DNA of 38,147 bases from Pedosphaera sp. (GTDB taxonomy: Bacteria; Verrucomicrobiota; Verrucomicrobiia; Limisphaerales; UBA1100): positions 1 through 38,147 of the forward strand of contig SIAW01000015.1 of NCBI GenBank assembly GCA_009695465.1, written 5' to 3'. Of the stretch, positions 18,772 through 27,647 are shown piece by piece (the first letter of the stretch is position 1; each line of letters starts with the position of its first letter). Below the pieces are notes generated by a model. That model searched no databases and was not told the DNA's origin. It worked only from the letters and a program-made list of their open reading frames with translations. The position numbers and the translations under genes were made by a program.

Positions 18772-20193
18772 TCACCGCACCGGCGCACGCACGGCGCGGC
18801 CGGCCATTGCATCCTTTTGCAGTTGGCCCTCTTTCACCACCGCCACGCCGTTGACGAGCGTGTAGCGGATGCCCGTGGAGAACCGCGCTGCGTCGGCGTA
18901 GGTGGATTGGTCGCGCACCTTGTCTGCGTCGAAGAGAACCAAGTCCGCATCCGCACCCACCTTGATGCGCCCCTTGTTTTTCATCGCCGGCACGCGCGCC
19001 TCCAGCCGTTGCGCGGGCATGAGGCTGCATTTTTTGAGCGCGAGCATCAGCGGCAAATCTTTGTTCTCGCGCACGTACACGCCCAGCATGCGCGCGTAGG
19101 TGCCGGCGTTGCGCGGATGACCGGGCAGCCCGTCGCTGGCGATCATCGTCAGCGGATGTATCAACGCTTGGCGCACGAGCGGCTCCGGATTGCTGTGCGC
19201 GATGACCAGCCCGCCCGTCTTGCGGAACTGCTCGAAGGTGGCCTTGGTGAGCCGCTCGCCCGTCGCGCCCCATTGCAGGTCTTTGTAATCCATCCCGTCG
19301 CGTTCCATCCAGCCCGGGTCAAAAATCGCAGAGCTGATATCCGTCATCCCGGCGGTGTACGGATACACTTCGCAGGTGATGTCCGCGCCGTTCTTGCGCG
19401 CCTGCGTGATCAGCTCCAGCAACCGCGGCGTGGAGCGCATGCCCGAGGCTTGGATGTGTACGATGTGCCCCGGCGCACCCGTGATGGCCGAGGCCGCGAC
19501 AACCTCTTCCAGCGCGGAGAAAATATTCTGCGTGCCGCGATCGCCTTTGTTGCGGACATGCACGTGGCAGGAGGCTTTGAACTTCGCCGCCGCCGCAAAA
19601 CATTCCAACACCTCCCAGTGGCTGGCCTGCGGAGTGTATTGAAGTCCAAACCCCACCGCGATGGCGCCGCGCTGCAGTCCCTCCTCGAGCTTCGCGCGGA
19701 TCTGCGCCACCTGCTCGGGCGTGGCCGGCTCGCGCGCAGCCTTGCTGGCGGCACCGGGCAGGAACGTGGGGCGATCGCCCAGCACCGACATGCGCGCGGG
19801 GATGTGCCCAACGCTCACGCCAAAGTGGATGGGCGATTTGCCTTCGCGCACGCGGTACCACAGATCCACATCCGCCGCGCCCACTTCCAATTCCAGCGCG
19901 CTGGTCACGCCGTCCATCGCCTTGAAGTGATAATCCGCCAACGTCTGTCCGTGCTGATGCAGATCAATGAAGCCCGGCGCGACGGCTAGACCCTTGGCGT
20001 CGATCACTTGGCGTCCTTGCAACGGCGTCGCGGAGATGGCGCGGATGACCCCGCCGCTGATTCCCAGATGGCGCACGGCATCCAGTTCCGTCTCAGGATC
20101 CAGCACGCGGCCGTGGGCGATCACCAAATCATACGTCTGTGCGCCCACCCCAATTGGAACCCACAGCAGACAGATCAGGATCCAGTGTTTCAT
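18772..20193 (-). CDS. Exported amidohydrolase, D-aminoacylase/dihydroorotase-like
   Basis: Signal peptide MKHWILICLLWVPIGVGAQ; TYDLVIAHGRVLDPETELD; APGFIDLHQHGQ (HxH); ASDG...; GADADLVLFDADKV. Confidence 0.85.
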   Translation of the reverse strand: MKHWILICLLWVPIGVGAQTYDLVIAHGRVLDPETELDAVRHLGISGGVIRAISATPLQGRQVIDAKGLAVAPGFIDLHQHGQTLADYHFKAMDGVTSALELEVGAADVDLWYRVREGKSPIHFGVSVGHIPARMSVLGDRPTFLPGAASKAAREPATPEQVAQIRAKLEEGLQRGAIAVGFGLQYTPQASHWEVLECFAAAAKFKASCHVHVRNKGDRGTQNIFSALEEVVAASAITGAPGHIVHIQASGMRSTPRLLELITQARKNGADITCEVYPYTAGMTDISSAIFDPGWMERDGMDYKDLQWGATGERLTKATFEQFRKTGGLVIAHSNPEPLVRQALIHPLTMIASDGLPGHPRNAGTYARMLGVYVRENKDLPLMLALKKCSLMPAQRLEARVPAMKNKGRIKVGADADLVLFDADKVRDQSTYADAARFSTGIRYTLVNGVAVVKEGQLQKDAMAGRAVRAPVR

Positions 20194-20954
20194 CAGCCGC
20201 GGGCGTCTTGCAGATAATGTTTTACGGCCGGGCACAGCACCGACTCGAACGGCACGGTGATGTAGCGCGCGCCGCGTTCGCGCCAGAGCCGCGCGCCCAC
20301 GCTGTCATACACCATCAATCCCAGCACCTTGTCGCTGGCCAGCACGATGTCGGCGATGCGCTGCATGGCCGCTTGCACGTCAGCGTGGCCAATGTTGCCC
20401 GCGTGACCCAGCGAGTGCGCCAAATCATTTGGCCCGATGAACACCACATCCACACCGTCCACCTTGACGATCTCTGGCAGTCGTTCGATGGCCTGCCCGG
20501 TTTCAATCTGCGCCACCACCAGCGTTTCGGCGTTGGCCTGCTGGACATATTCGGAGAGCGGCGCACCGCGCCCAAATTCCGCGGCGCGGATGCCGGCCAA
20601 TCCACGCTGGCCGCGCGGATGATACTTGATGGACTGCACTGCGCGCTCGGCATCGTCGGCGGTGTTGATGAAAGGGATGTGCGCGCCCTGCGCGCCCGTG
20701 TCCATGAATCGCAGAATCGTGGGCGCATCATTGTGGGTCACGCGCGCGATGGCGGTGAGGCCGCGCAGTTCGCAGGCGCGCGCTTGATCCTCGATGTCGC
20801 GCGGCTGCAACGTGCCGTGTTCGCCGTCGAGCACCAGAAAATCCCAGCCCAGAAATCCCTGCAACTCGATGAGGCTCGTGTCAGGCGTGCGGAAGAATGC
20901 GCCATGCACCGTCTCGCCCGCGCGCAGTTTGGCCTTGGTGAGGTTGGTCTTCAT
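20193..20954 (-). CDS. HpcH/HpaI aldolase/citrate lyase family protein
   Basis: GWDFLVLDGEHGTLQ, TAIARVTHNDAPTILRFMDTGAQGAHIPFINTADDAERAV, VAQIETGQAIERL, DVVFIGPNDLAHSLG. Confidence 0.92.
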   Translation of the reverse strand: MKTNLTKAKLRAGETVHGAFFRTPDTSLIELQGFLGWDFLVLDGEHGTLQPRDIEDQARACELRGLTAIARVTHNDAPTILRFMDTGAQGAHIPFINTADDAERAVQSIKYHPRGQRGLAGIRAAEFGRGAPLSEYVQQANAETLVVAQIETGQAIERLPEIVKVDGVDVVFIGPNDLAHSLGHAGNIGHADVQAAMQRIADIVLASDKVLGLMVYDSVGARLWRERGARYITVPFESVLCPAVKHYLQDARG

Positions 20955-20956
20955 AT

Positions 20957-22453
20957 TCAAACGCAGGGGAACCAGATTGCGCCCAGCATCGTGACGCCCA
21001 ATCCGACGAACCCCATCAACGTGAGGCTCAGCGAAAATGTCTTGAGCGTTTCCATCTCTGTCATACCGCTCATCTTGCTGATGACCCAAAAGCCGCTGTC
21101 GTTCATCCACGGAAACGGTTTGGAGCCGCAGCCAATCGCCAGCGCCAAGTACACCGGATGATATCCCAGTTGATCGGCCGAGGCCAATCCGCCGACGATG
21201 CCCACCGAGGTGATCATCGCCACCGTGGCCGAGCCTTGCGCCGCACGGATGAGCGCCGTCACCCCGAAGGCCAGCGGCAAGAGCCAGAGATTGGAGGTGA
21301 GCATCCGCGCTGCGGCCTCTTTGATGTGCGGCCCGATGCCCGTCTGTTGCAGCACCGCGCCGAACGCGCCACCCGCCGCGCAGATGAGGATGATCGGCCC
21401 GGCCTCTTCAAAGGCCGGCTGCAGCCGCGCATTGAGCGAGAGGTTCTGGCCACTGGCCTCGCGCAGGGTGAAGAGCGCCAGCAACGCCCCCGTGGCCAAC
21501 GCGACGTTTTCATTGCCCAGAAAATTGATGGACGCGTCCAGCCCCGGCAGGCCGGTGTTTGACACCGAAGCCCCGATGCCGATCAGCGCCAGCGGCAACA
21601 CGATGGGCAGCATCGAAAGCCACAGCGGCGGCAGCTGCTCATTCGGGCGCGCGGACAGTTCCTCCAGCCGCGCCAACATCTCCGGCGTGTCGCGCAGTGG
21701 AATCACCATGCGCCGGTTCAGCCAGTGCGCGATGAGAAATCCCGCGGTGCTGGTGAACGCGCCCACCACCAGTCCGCCAAAGATCATCACGTCCAACCCC
21801 AGCCCCATTTCCTTAGCCACGAAGAGCGGCCCTGGCGTGGGCGGCACCAGCGAGTGCGTCATCGTGCCGCCGGCGATGATGGCCAGCACCATGAGCAGAT
21901 AATCTTTGCGCAGTTTCAGCCACATGGCTTTGGCCAGCGGAATGGCCAGCAAGAAGACGCCCTCGAAAAAAACCGGGATGCCCAGCACAAAGCCACTGAC
22001 TAAAAATGCCAACGGCGCGCCGCCCGGCCCCAGCACGGCAAGTCCGGCGCGCACGATGCGGTCCGCCGCGCCGCTGTCCAAAAGGCAACGGCCGATGATG
22101 CTCGCCAGCGCGATGAGAAAACCGACCTTCGCGCAGGTGCTGCCGAATCCATCGGCCATCCGCTGCAAGGCAGGCTTACCGGCCTCCGCCCGCGCTTGCT
22201 GCTGTATGACGGCTTGCGTGGACGCGTTGATATCCACAGGCGGGGGCTTCACGTCCTCCGCTTCTTTCTTCACCGACTTGCGCCACTCGCGCTCCAAACG
22301 GTCAGTGTGGAATTGCAGCACACTTTCTACAGGCGTGGCCATCGCCACCACCACTGCACCGATGAAGAGCGCGAGAAACGCATGCAGTCGCAGCACCAAA
22401 ATTCCACCCAACACCACGCCCAAGCCAAGCAGCAATAGGAGGACGGGGTTCAT
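20957..22453 (-). CDS. GntP-family permease (gluconate/carboxylate:H+ symporter-like)
   Basis: Many transmembrane segments; FVLGIPVFFEGVFLLAIPLAKAM, GGTMTHSLVPPTPGPLFVAKEMG, AAQGSATVAMITSVGIV, NDSGFWVISKMSGM. Confidence 0.92.
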   Translation of the reverse strand: MNPVLLLLLGLGVVLGGILVLRLHAFLALFIGAVVVAMATPVESVLQFHTDRLEREWRKSVKKEAEDVKPPPVDINASTQAVIQQQARAEAGKPALQRMADGFGSTCAKVGFLIALASIIGRCLLDSGAADRIVRAGLAVLGPGGAPLAFLVSGFVLGIPVFFEGVFLLAIPLAKAMWLKLRKDYLLMVLAIIAGGTMTHSLVPPTPGPLFVAKEMGLGLDVMIFGGLVVGAFTSTAGFLIAHWLNRRMVIPLRDTPEMLARLEELSARPNEQLPPLWLSMLPIVLPLALIGIGASVSNTGLPGLDASINFLGNENVALATGALLALFTLREASGQNLSLNARLQPAFEEAGPIILICAAGGAFGAVLQQTGIGPHIKEAAARMLTSNLWLLPLAFGVTALIRAAQGSATVAMITSVGIVGGLASADQLGYHPVYLALAIGCGSKPFPWMNDSGFWVISKMSGMTEMETLKTFSLSLTLMGFVGLGVTMLGAIWFPCV

Positions 22454-22461
22454 GCGGGCGC

Positions 22462-22490
22462 ATGGTGCGGGCACGCCCCGTGCCTGTCGA
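22462..22490 (-). promoter_or_regulatory. Possible near-leaderless promoter of the GntP operon
   Basis: TCGACA, N17, CACCAT, then 8 nt to ATG at 22453. Confidence 0.35.
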
Positions 22491-22609
22491 GTACTGCTTG
22501 AGGCGCGCAAGATGCCACATCTGTAGTGAGCCATATCGCCCGCCGCAGGGGATCACGGGGCGCAATTCCTGCCTTTTCATCGGCGGTGGCGTTGGGTTAG
22601 GTTTTGAGT

Positions 22610-24901
22610 ATGAACTCCCCGCTGCGTTTTGCGTTCTGCGTTGTCGTGTCGCTGGTTTGGATGGGCACCACTGCCACGGCGGCTGTGTTGGTGAAGGAAG
22701 GCAAGCCCACTGCGCTGATCGTGTTGCCGCAGGAGCCGGATGCTGCGGAAAAATTGGCGGCCGATGAGCTGGGCGTGCACATCGGGAAAATCTCCGGCGC
22801 GCAGTTGGCCACGACGAATGTGGCGCCGCAGGATTTGCCGGGGTTGCTGGAGCGCAGTCGGCGCGCGGGGATCGCCGTGGTGCGTCTGGGCCGCGCGGCG
22901 GCGTTGGAGAAAGTCATCGAAGCCAAAAGCCCGTTCCCCGGCACGTTCGCCATTCACGTCACGAAAGATCAGGTGCGGGTGGCGGGGCGTGAGATGGGCA
23001 CGGTCTTTGGGGTGATGGAATTGCTGGAGCAGTTGGGCGTGCGCTGGTTCATGCCCGGCGAGTTGGGCACGGTGTTGCCTGCGATGAAAACCGTGACGGT
23101 GGCCGAGCAGCAGATTGCGCAGGCGCCGTCCTTCGCCAGTCGCTGGTTCCAAATGCCGGACCGGGATTGGCAGGTGCGCCTGCGCTGCGGCGGGCCGGTG
23201 TTTCCGGGGGCGCACGGTTTGCCTGGGCCGACGTTCAAGGCCGAGCCGGAATTATTTGCGCTCATCAAAGGGCAGCGCAGTGCGCGCCAGCATTGCCTCT
23301 CCAACCCGAAGTTGTTGGAGCAGGTGATTGTGCGCGTGCGCGAGATGCGCGCCAAAGGTCGCGGGCCGATCATCGGCATGGGGCCTAATGACGGGCGCGG
23401 GTTTTGTGAGTGCGACAAATGTCGTGCGCTCGACGGCGGGGATTTCGATCCCTTCTCCGGCGAACCGGCGGTGACGGACCGGTACATCTGGTTTTTCAAC
23501 CAAGTGTTGGAGGGACTGGCCGCAGATTTTCCAGACACGAAAATTGCTTTCTATATCTACCATTCCTACATGCGCCCGCCGGTGCGTTGGAAACCCAACC
23601 CGCGCATCACTGGGGCGCTGGCGCCCATCGCACTGGATCGCGTGCACGGGTTTTCAAATCCGGTGGCGCCGGAGAAAAGCTACGCGCGCTGGTTGTACCA
23701 GGAATGGGGCAAGCTGTTGCCCGAATTGTACGACCGCGGTTACTGGAGCAATCTGGCGGACCCGGGATTCCCGTTCATCATCGTGCACCGGCTGCGCGAC
23801 GAGATTCCCGCATGCCACGCGCTGGGTGTCAAAGGCTGGCGCGTGGAGACCTTTCCCAACTACGGCCCGCAGTTGCCCTCGATGTACATCGCGGCGCGGT
23901 TGATGTGGGATCACAAGGCGGATGTGGACGCGTTGCTGGCGGACTTCGCGGAGAAATTCTTCGGCCCCGCTGCCGTGCCGATGGGCCGGTATGTCGGGTT
24001 GATGGACGCGGCGCTGCGGGACAGCCCCGACTGCACCGGCTCGGCGTGGGACATGCCACATTTTTATCCCGCGCCGCTGCGCGCCCAAGCGCGTCGCCTG
24101 CTCGATGAAGGCGCCAAGCTGGCTGCCGGTCGTGGCGTGTACGAGGCGCGCGTGCGCATGGTGCGGCAGACCTTCGACATGCTCGAGTTGTTCGTGGCGA
24201 TGATGGACGCCCGCACCCGTGTGGATTTCGCCGAAGCACAGCGCGCGCTGGTGCAGATGGATGCGGTGGCCGCAGAGTTGATGGCGCAGAAGCCGGTGGC
24301 GATGGTGTCGGCGGGGCGCTTCAGCACCTACGTCAATTACATGAAACGCTTCTACCGGCCGGCCACTGAGCAGGGTTTCGCGCGCGTCACCGGCGGCAAC
24401 CGTCTGGTCGCTGCGGCGCGCGACGAGTGGGATTTCCTCATCGACCCGCCGAGGGTGGGCGAAGGCATCGGCCTGTGGCGAGAGGAGATCCGTGGTGGCA
24501 ACTGGCAGAAGTTAAAAACCTCCAGCGCCTCGTGGAGCCATCAAGGGCTGCGCTACTACAAAGGATTGGCGTGGTACCGCCAGACGGTGGAGGTGCCCGC
24601 GCAGTTCAAAGGGCAGCGAGTGTTCCTCTGGTGCGGCGGCGTGGATGAAAAGGCGAAGGTGTGGGTCAACGGGCAGCCCATCGGCATCAGTCACGGCGCG
24701 GCGTTTTATCCCTTTGAGATGGACGTGACGGAGGCGGTGCGCGCCGGTGCGCCCAACCACATCACCTTCTGCGTGGTCAACGACGTGGTGAACGAACTGG
24801 GCACCGGCGGCATCGTCGCGCCGGTGATTTTCTACGCGCCAGCCGCCGGCAAGGACGCGAAGCTGGACAACACACGTCCGCTGGGCGACACGTTCCCGTG
24901 A
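22610..24901 (+). CDS. DUF4838 domain protein with GH67N-like N-terminus and GH2-like sugar-binding C-terminal jelly-roll
   Basis: EPDAAEKLAADELGVHIGKISGAQL; VFGVMELLEQLGVRWFMPGELGTVLP; GPNDGRGFCECDKC; C-terminal WYRQTVEVPAQFKGQRVFLWCGGVDEKAKVWVNGQPIG. Confidence 0.84.
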   Translation: MNSPLRFAFCVVVSLVWMGTTATAAVLVKEGKPTALIVLPQEPDAAEKLAADELGVHIGKISGAQLATTNVAPQDLPGLLERSRRAGIAVVRLGRAAALEKVIEAKSPFPGTFAIHVTKDQVRVAGREMGTVFGVMELLEQLGVRWFMPGELGTVLPAMKTVTVAEQQIAQAPSFASRWFQMPDRDWQVRLRCGGPVFPGAHGLPGPTFKAEPELFALIKGQRSARQHCLSNPKLLEQVIVRVREMRAKGRGPIIGMGPNDGRGFCECDKCRALDGGDFDPFSGEPAVTDRYIWFFNQVLEGLAADFPDTKIAFYIYHSYMRPPVRWKPNPRITGALAPIALDRVHGFSNPVAPEKSYARWLYQEWGKLLPELYDRGYWSNLADPGFPFIIVHRLRDEIPACHALGVKGWRVETFPNYGPQLPSMYIAARLMWDHKADVDALLADFAEKFFGPAAVPMGRYVGLMDAALRDSPDCTGSAWDMPHFYPAPLRAQARRLLDEGAKLAAGRGVYEARVRMVRQTFDMLELFVAMMDARTRVDFAEAQRALVQMDAVAAELMAQKPVAMVSAGRFSTYVNYMKRFYRPATEQGFARVTGGNRLVAAARDEWDFLIDPPRVGEGIGLWREEIRGGNWQKLKTSSASWSHQGLRYYKGLAWYRQTVEVPAQFKGQRVFLWCGGVDEKAKVWVNGQPIGISHGAAFYPFEMDVTEAVRAGAPNHITFCVVNDVVNELGTGGIVAPVIFYAPAAGKDAKLDNTRPLGDTFP

Positions 24902-24925
24902 GTTGCCCACCGCAGACGCTCGCCG

Positions 24926-26164
24926 CTACCACTTCAACGCCTGCAGACGACGGGCGACTTCTTCGGCGTTGGCGCGGCTGTTGAAGGCGGAGATGCGGAA
25001 GAAGCCTTCGCCCTTGGAGCCAAAGCCGCTGCCGGGTGTGATGACGACGTTGGCTCCGTTGAGAATCTTGTCGAAGATCTGCCAGCTCGTGACGCCTTTC
25101 GGCGTGCGCACCCAAATGTACGGCGCGTTCACGCCGCCAAAAACTTTCAGCCCAGCCTTGCGCGCGCCGGTGCGCAGCACCTTTGCGTTGCCCATGTAAT
25201 GTTCGATGAGCGCGCGCACCTGCGCCTTGCCGTCGTCTGAGTAAAGCGCCTCGGCCGCGCGCTGGATGATGTACGAGACGCCGTTGAACTTCGTGGTCAT
25301 GCGACGATTCCAGAGCGGGTGCAGCGGCTTCGTCTCGCCGGACTTCGTCTGCGCGTTGAGCGATTTCGGCACGACAGTGAACGCGCAGCGCGTGCCGGTG
25401 AACCCGCCGTTCTTGGAGAAGCTGCGGAACTCGATGGCACATTCGCGCGCGCCGGGAATTTCGTAGATGGAATGCGGAATGCCCGGCTCGCTGATGTACG
25501 CCTCGTACGCGGCGTCGAAAAGGATGATGGAATTATTCTCGAGCGCGTACTTCACCCACGCCTCGAGTTGCTCGCGCGTGGCGGCCGCGCCGGTGGGATT
25601 ATTCGGCGAACAAAGATAAATCACGTCCACGTGTTTCTTCGGCGGCTCGGGGATGAAACCGTTGCTCGGGCGGCAGGGGAGATAAACAATCTTGCCGTAC
25701 GCGCCGGCCTCGTTCGCCTCGCCGGTGTGGCCGGCCATCACGTTCGTGTCCACGTACACGGGATACACGGGATCGCTGATGGCGAGTTTGTTTTTGCCGC
25801 CGAGGATGTCGAGGATGTTGCCGCAATCGCACTTGGAACCGTCGCTCACGAAAATCTCGTCGTCGGCCACATCAATCCCGTGATCGCGATAATCATTCTT
25901 CGCGATGGCCGCGCGAAGGAAGTCGTAGCCTTGCTCGGGGCCGTAACCTTTGAACGTCGCGCGCGCGCCCATCTCATCCACCGCCTTGTGCAGCGCGGCG
26001 GTGACGGCGAGCGGCAACGGCTCCGTCACATCACCAATGCCGCAACGGATGAGCCGTTGCGCCGCGTCGGGATTCGCGTCGCAGAATGCCTTCACGCGCC
26101 GGCCGATTTCCGGGAAAAGATAACCGGCCTTGAGCTTGAGATAATTGTCGTTGAGATAAGCCAT
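24926..26164 (-). CDS. dapL: LL-diaminopimelate aminotransferase
   Basis: [107 protein letters not shown]. Confidence 0.96.
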   Translation of the reverse strand: MAYLNDNYLKLKAGYLFPEIGRRVKAFCDANPDAAQRLIRCGIGDVTEPLPLAVTAALHKAVDEMGARATFKGYGPEQGYDFLRAAIAKNDYRDHGIDVADDEIFVSDGSKCDCGNILDILGGKNKLAISDPVYPVYVDTNVMAGHTGEANEAGAYGKIVYLPCRPSNGFIPEPPKKHVDVIYLCSPNNPTGAAATREQLEAWVKYALENNSIILFDAAYEAYISEPGIPHSIYEIPGARECAIEFRSFSKNGGFTGTRCAFTVVPKSLNAQTKSGETKPLHPLWNRRMTTKFNGVSYIIQRAAEALYSDDGKAQVRALIEHYMGNAKVLRTGARKAGLKVFGGVNAPYIWVRTPKGVTSWQIFDKILNGANVVITPGSGFGSKGEGFFRISAFNSRANAEEVARRLQALKW

Positions 26165-26189
26165 AAAAGTTTCCGTGCTTGCGCGGCGC

Positions 26190-26218
26190 ACCGTAGCCAA
26201 AGGCGGCAGCAGTGGCAA
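26190..26218 (-). promoter_or_regulatory. Possible sigma70-like promoter for dapL
   Basis: Minus strand TTGCCA, 17-nt spacer, TACGGT; start codon 25 nt downstream. Confidence 0.4.
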
Positions 26219-26239
26219 GATGCGAGCGGCCGCGCACAC

Positions 26240-26268
26240 TTTACACGCCCGCGCCGCGCGCCTATAAA
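26240..26268 (+). promoter_or_regulatory. Sigma70-like promoter for the beta-helix gene
   Basis: TTTACA (26240-26245), 17-nt spacer, TATAAA (26263-26268); ATG at 26298. Confidence 0.6.
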
Positions 26269-26297
26269 AGCTCCAACCCAAATCAACCCACGCTGCC

Positions 26298-27641
26298 ATG
26301 AACACGATTGAACCTATCGCCAACCGCCGCCGCTTTCTCACGACAACCGCCGCCGCGTTTGCTGCGGTCGGTTCATTTGCTGCGCGATTGCGGGCAGAGG
26401 AACGGCCGGCTGTCACGCGACCGCGCGCAACTTCGGGCGACGCTGCCGTTGAACCGAATTGGGCCAGTCGCCTCACCATCACCGTTGGGCCGCGCGACGC
26501 GGACTTGGTGGGCACCGACGACAAGGCATTGCAGGCAGCGGTGGCTTATGTGGCGCGACTGGGCGGCGGCACGGTGCGCGTGTTGCCGGGCACCTATCGC
26601 CTGCGCAATGCCGTTCATCTGGCTTCGCGCGTCCGGTTGCTGGGCGCGGGGCAGGACACGATTCTCATCAAGGAACCTTCCGTCACCACCAAGCTCGCGG
26701 CTGACAGTGATTGGTACGATCAAGAGATCACGCTGACCGATGCCAGTGGCTTTCGCATCGGCGACGGGGTTTGTCTCAAGACCAAGAACGCGCACAAGAC
26801 CGGCCCGGATTACTGCAAGCGCACGCTCGTGGCGCGCGATGGCAACCGCTTCAAACTCGACCGGCCGTTGCGCGAGAATTTCTGGCAACTCGGCGAGGCG
26901 AATGTCTCCACACTTTTTCCGCTGATCAATTGCGAAGAGATTTCCGATGCCGTTGTCGAGAACATCACCCTCGACGGTAACAAGGCGAAGAACACTTTGC
27001 TGGATGGAAATTATGCCGGCTGCATTTTTGCGCAGGACTGCAGCCGCCTTGCGTTCCGTGGAGTGACGGCGCGCCACTACAATGGCGACGGCATCAGTTG
27101 GCAGATCTGTCACGATGTCGTGGTGGAGAATTGCCACAGCACCGGCAACGCGAATCTGGGACTGCATCCCGGCTCCGGCTCGCAGCGCCCCGTCATGCGC
27201 AACAATCGCCTTGAGGGAAATGACATTGGCATTTTCTTTTGCTGGGGCGTGAAGTTCGGCCTCGCCGAGGGCAACAAGATTGAGGGCAATCGCCTCGGCG
27301 TTTCCATCGGCCATCGCGACACGGACAATCTCATTGTGGCCAACGATATTCGCCGCAGCGGACAGGCTGGCGTGCTGTTCCGCAAAGAGCGCGGCAAGGA
27401 ATTCGCCGCGCACCGTAATCGGGTGGAGCGCAATTCCATCGTGGACAGCGGCGGCGATACTGGTGTCGGTGTGGACATCGAAGGCGGCACGGAGCAAGTC
27501 ACGCTCGTCCGCAATGAAATCCGGGAGACACGCGGGCCGGCCGGGCGCATCGGCATCCGGTTGAGCGCCGAGACCAACGCCATCAAGATGGAAGACAACC
27601 GCATCTCCGGTGTTGCCCGCGATGTCGTCACGCTCAAGTGA
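26298..27641 (+). CDS. Tat-exported right-handed parallel beta-helix protein (pectate-lyase-like)
   Basis: [25 protein letters not shown] Tat-like leader; [26 protein letters not shown]; repeated N-rich rungs such as [33 protein letters not shown]. Confidence 0.85.
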   Translation: MNTIEPIANRRRFLTTTAAAFAAVGSFAARLRAEERPAVTRPRATSGDAAVEPNWASRLTITVGPRDADLVGTDDKALQAAVAYVARLGGGTVRVLPGTYRLRNAVHLASRVRLLGAGQDTILIKEPSVTTKLAADSDWYDQEITLTDASGFRIGDGVCLKTKNAHKTGPDYCKRTLVARDGNRFKLDRPLRENFWQLGEANVSTLFPLINCEEISDAVVENITLDGNKAKNTLLDGNYAGCIFAQDCSRLAFRGVTARHYNGDGISWQICHDVVVENCHSTGNANLGLHPGSGSQRPVMRNNRLEGNDIGIFFCWGVKFGLAEGNKIEGNRLGVSIGHRDTDNLIVANDIRRSGQAGVLFRKERGKEFAAHRNRVERNSIVDSGGDTGVGVDIEGGTEQVTLVRNEIRETRGPAGRIGIRLSAETNAIKMEDNRISGVARDVVTLK

Positions 27642-27647
27642 GCTGGC

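Noticed and set aside
16902-18812. 636-aa minus-strand ORF opposite the esterase
   Set aside because: Antisense shadow ORF with atypical H/R/Q-rich composition; the plus-strand gene has catalytic motifs and a signal peptide.
18817-19989. 390-aa plus-strand ORF opposite the amidohydrolase
   Set aside because: Shadow ORF with H/R-rich composition and no domain signature.
26092-26524. N-terminal extension of the DapL ORF to 26524
   Set aside because: The first 120 residues run antisense to the beta-helix gene and upstream region; family N-terminus begins at [21 protein letters not shown] (26164).
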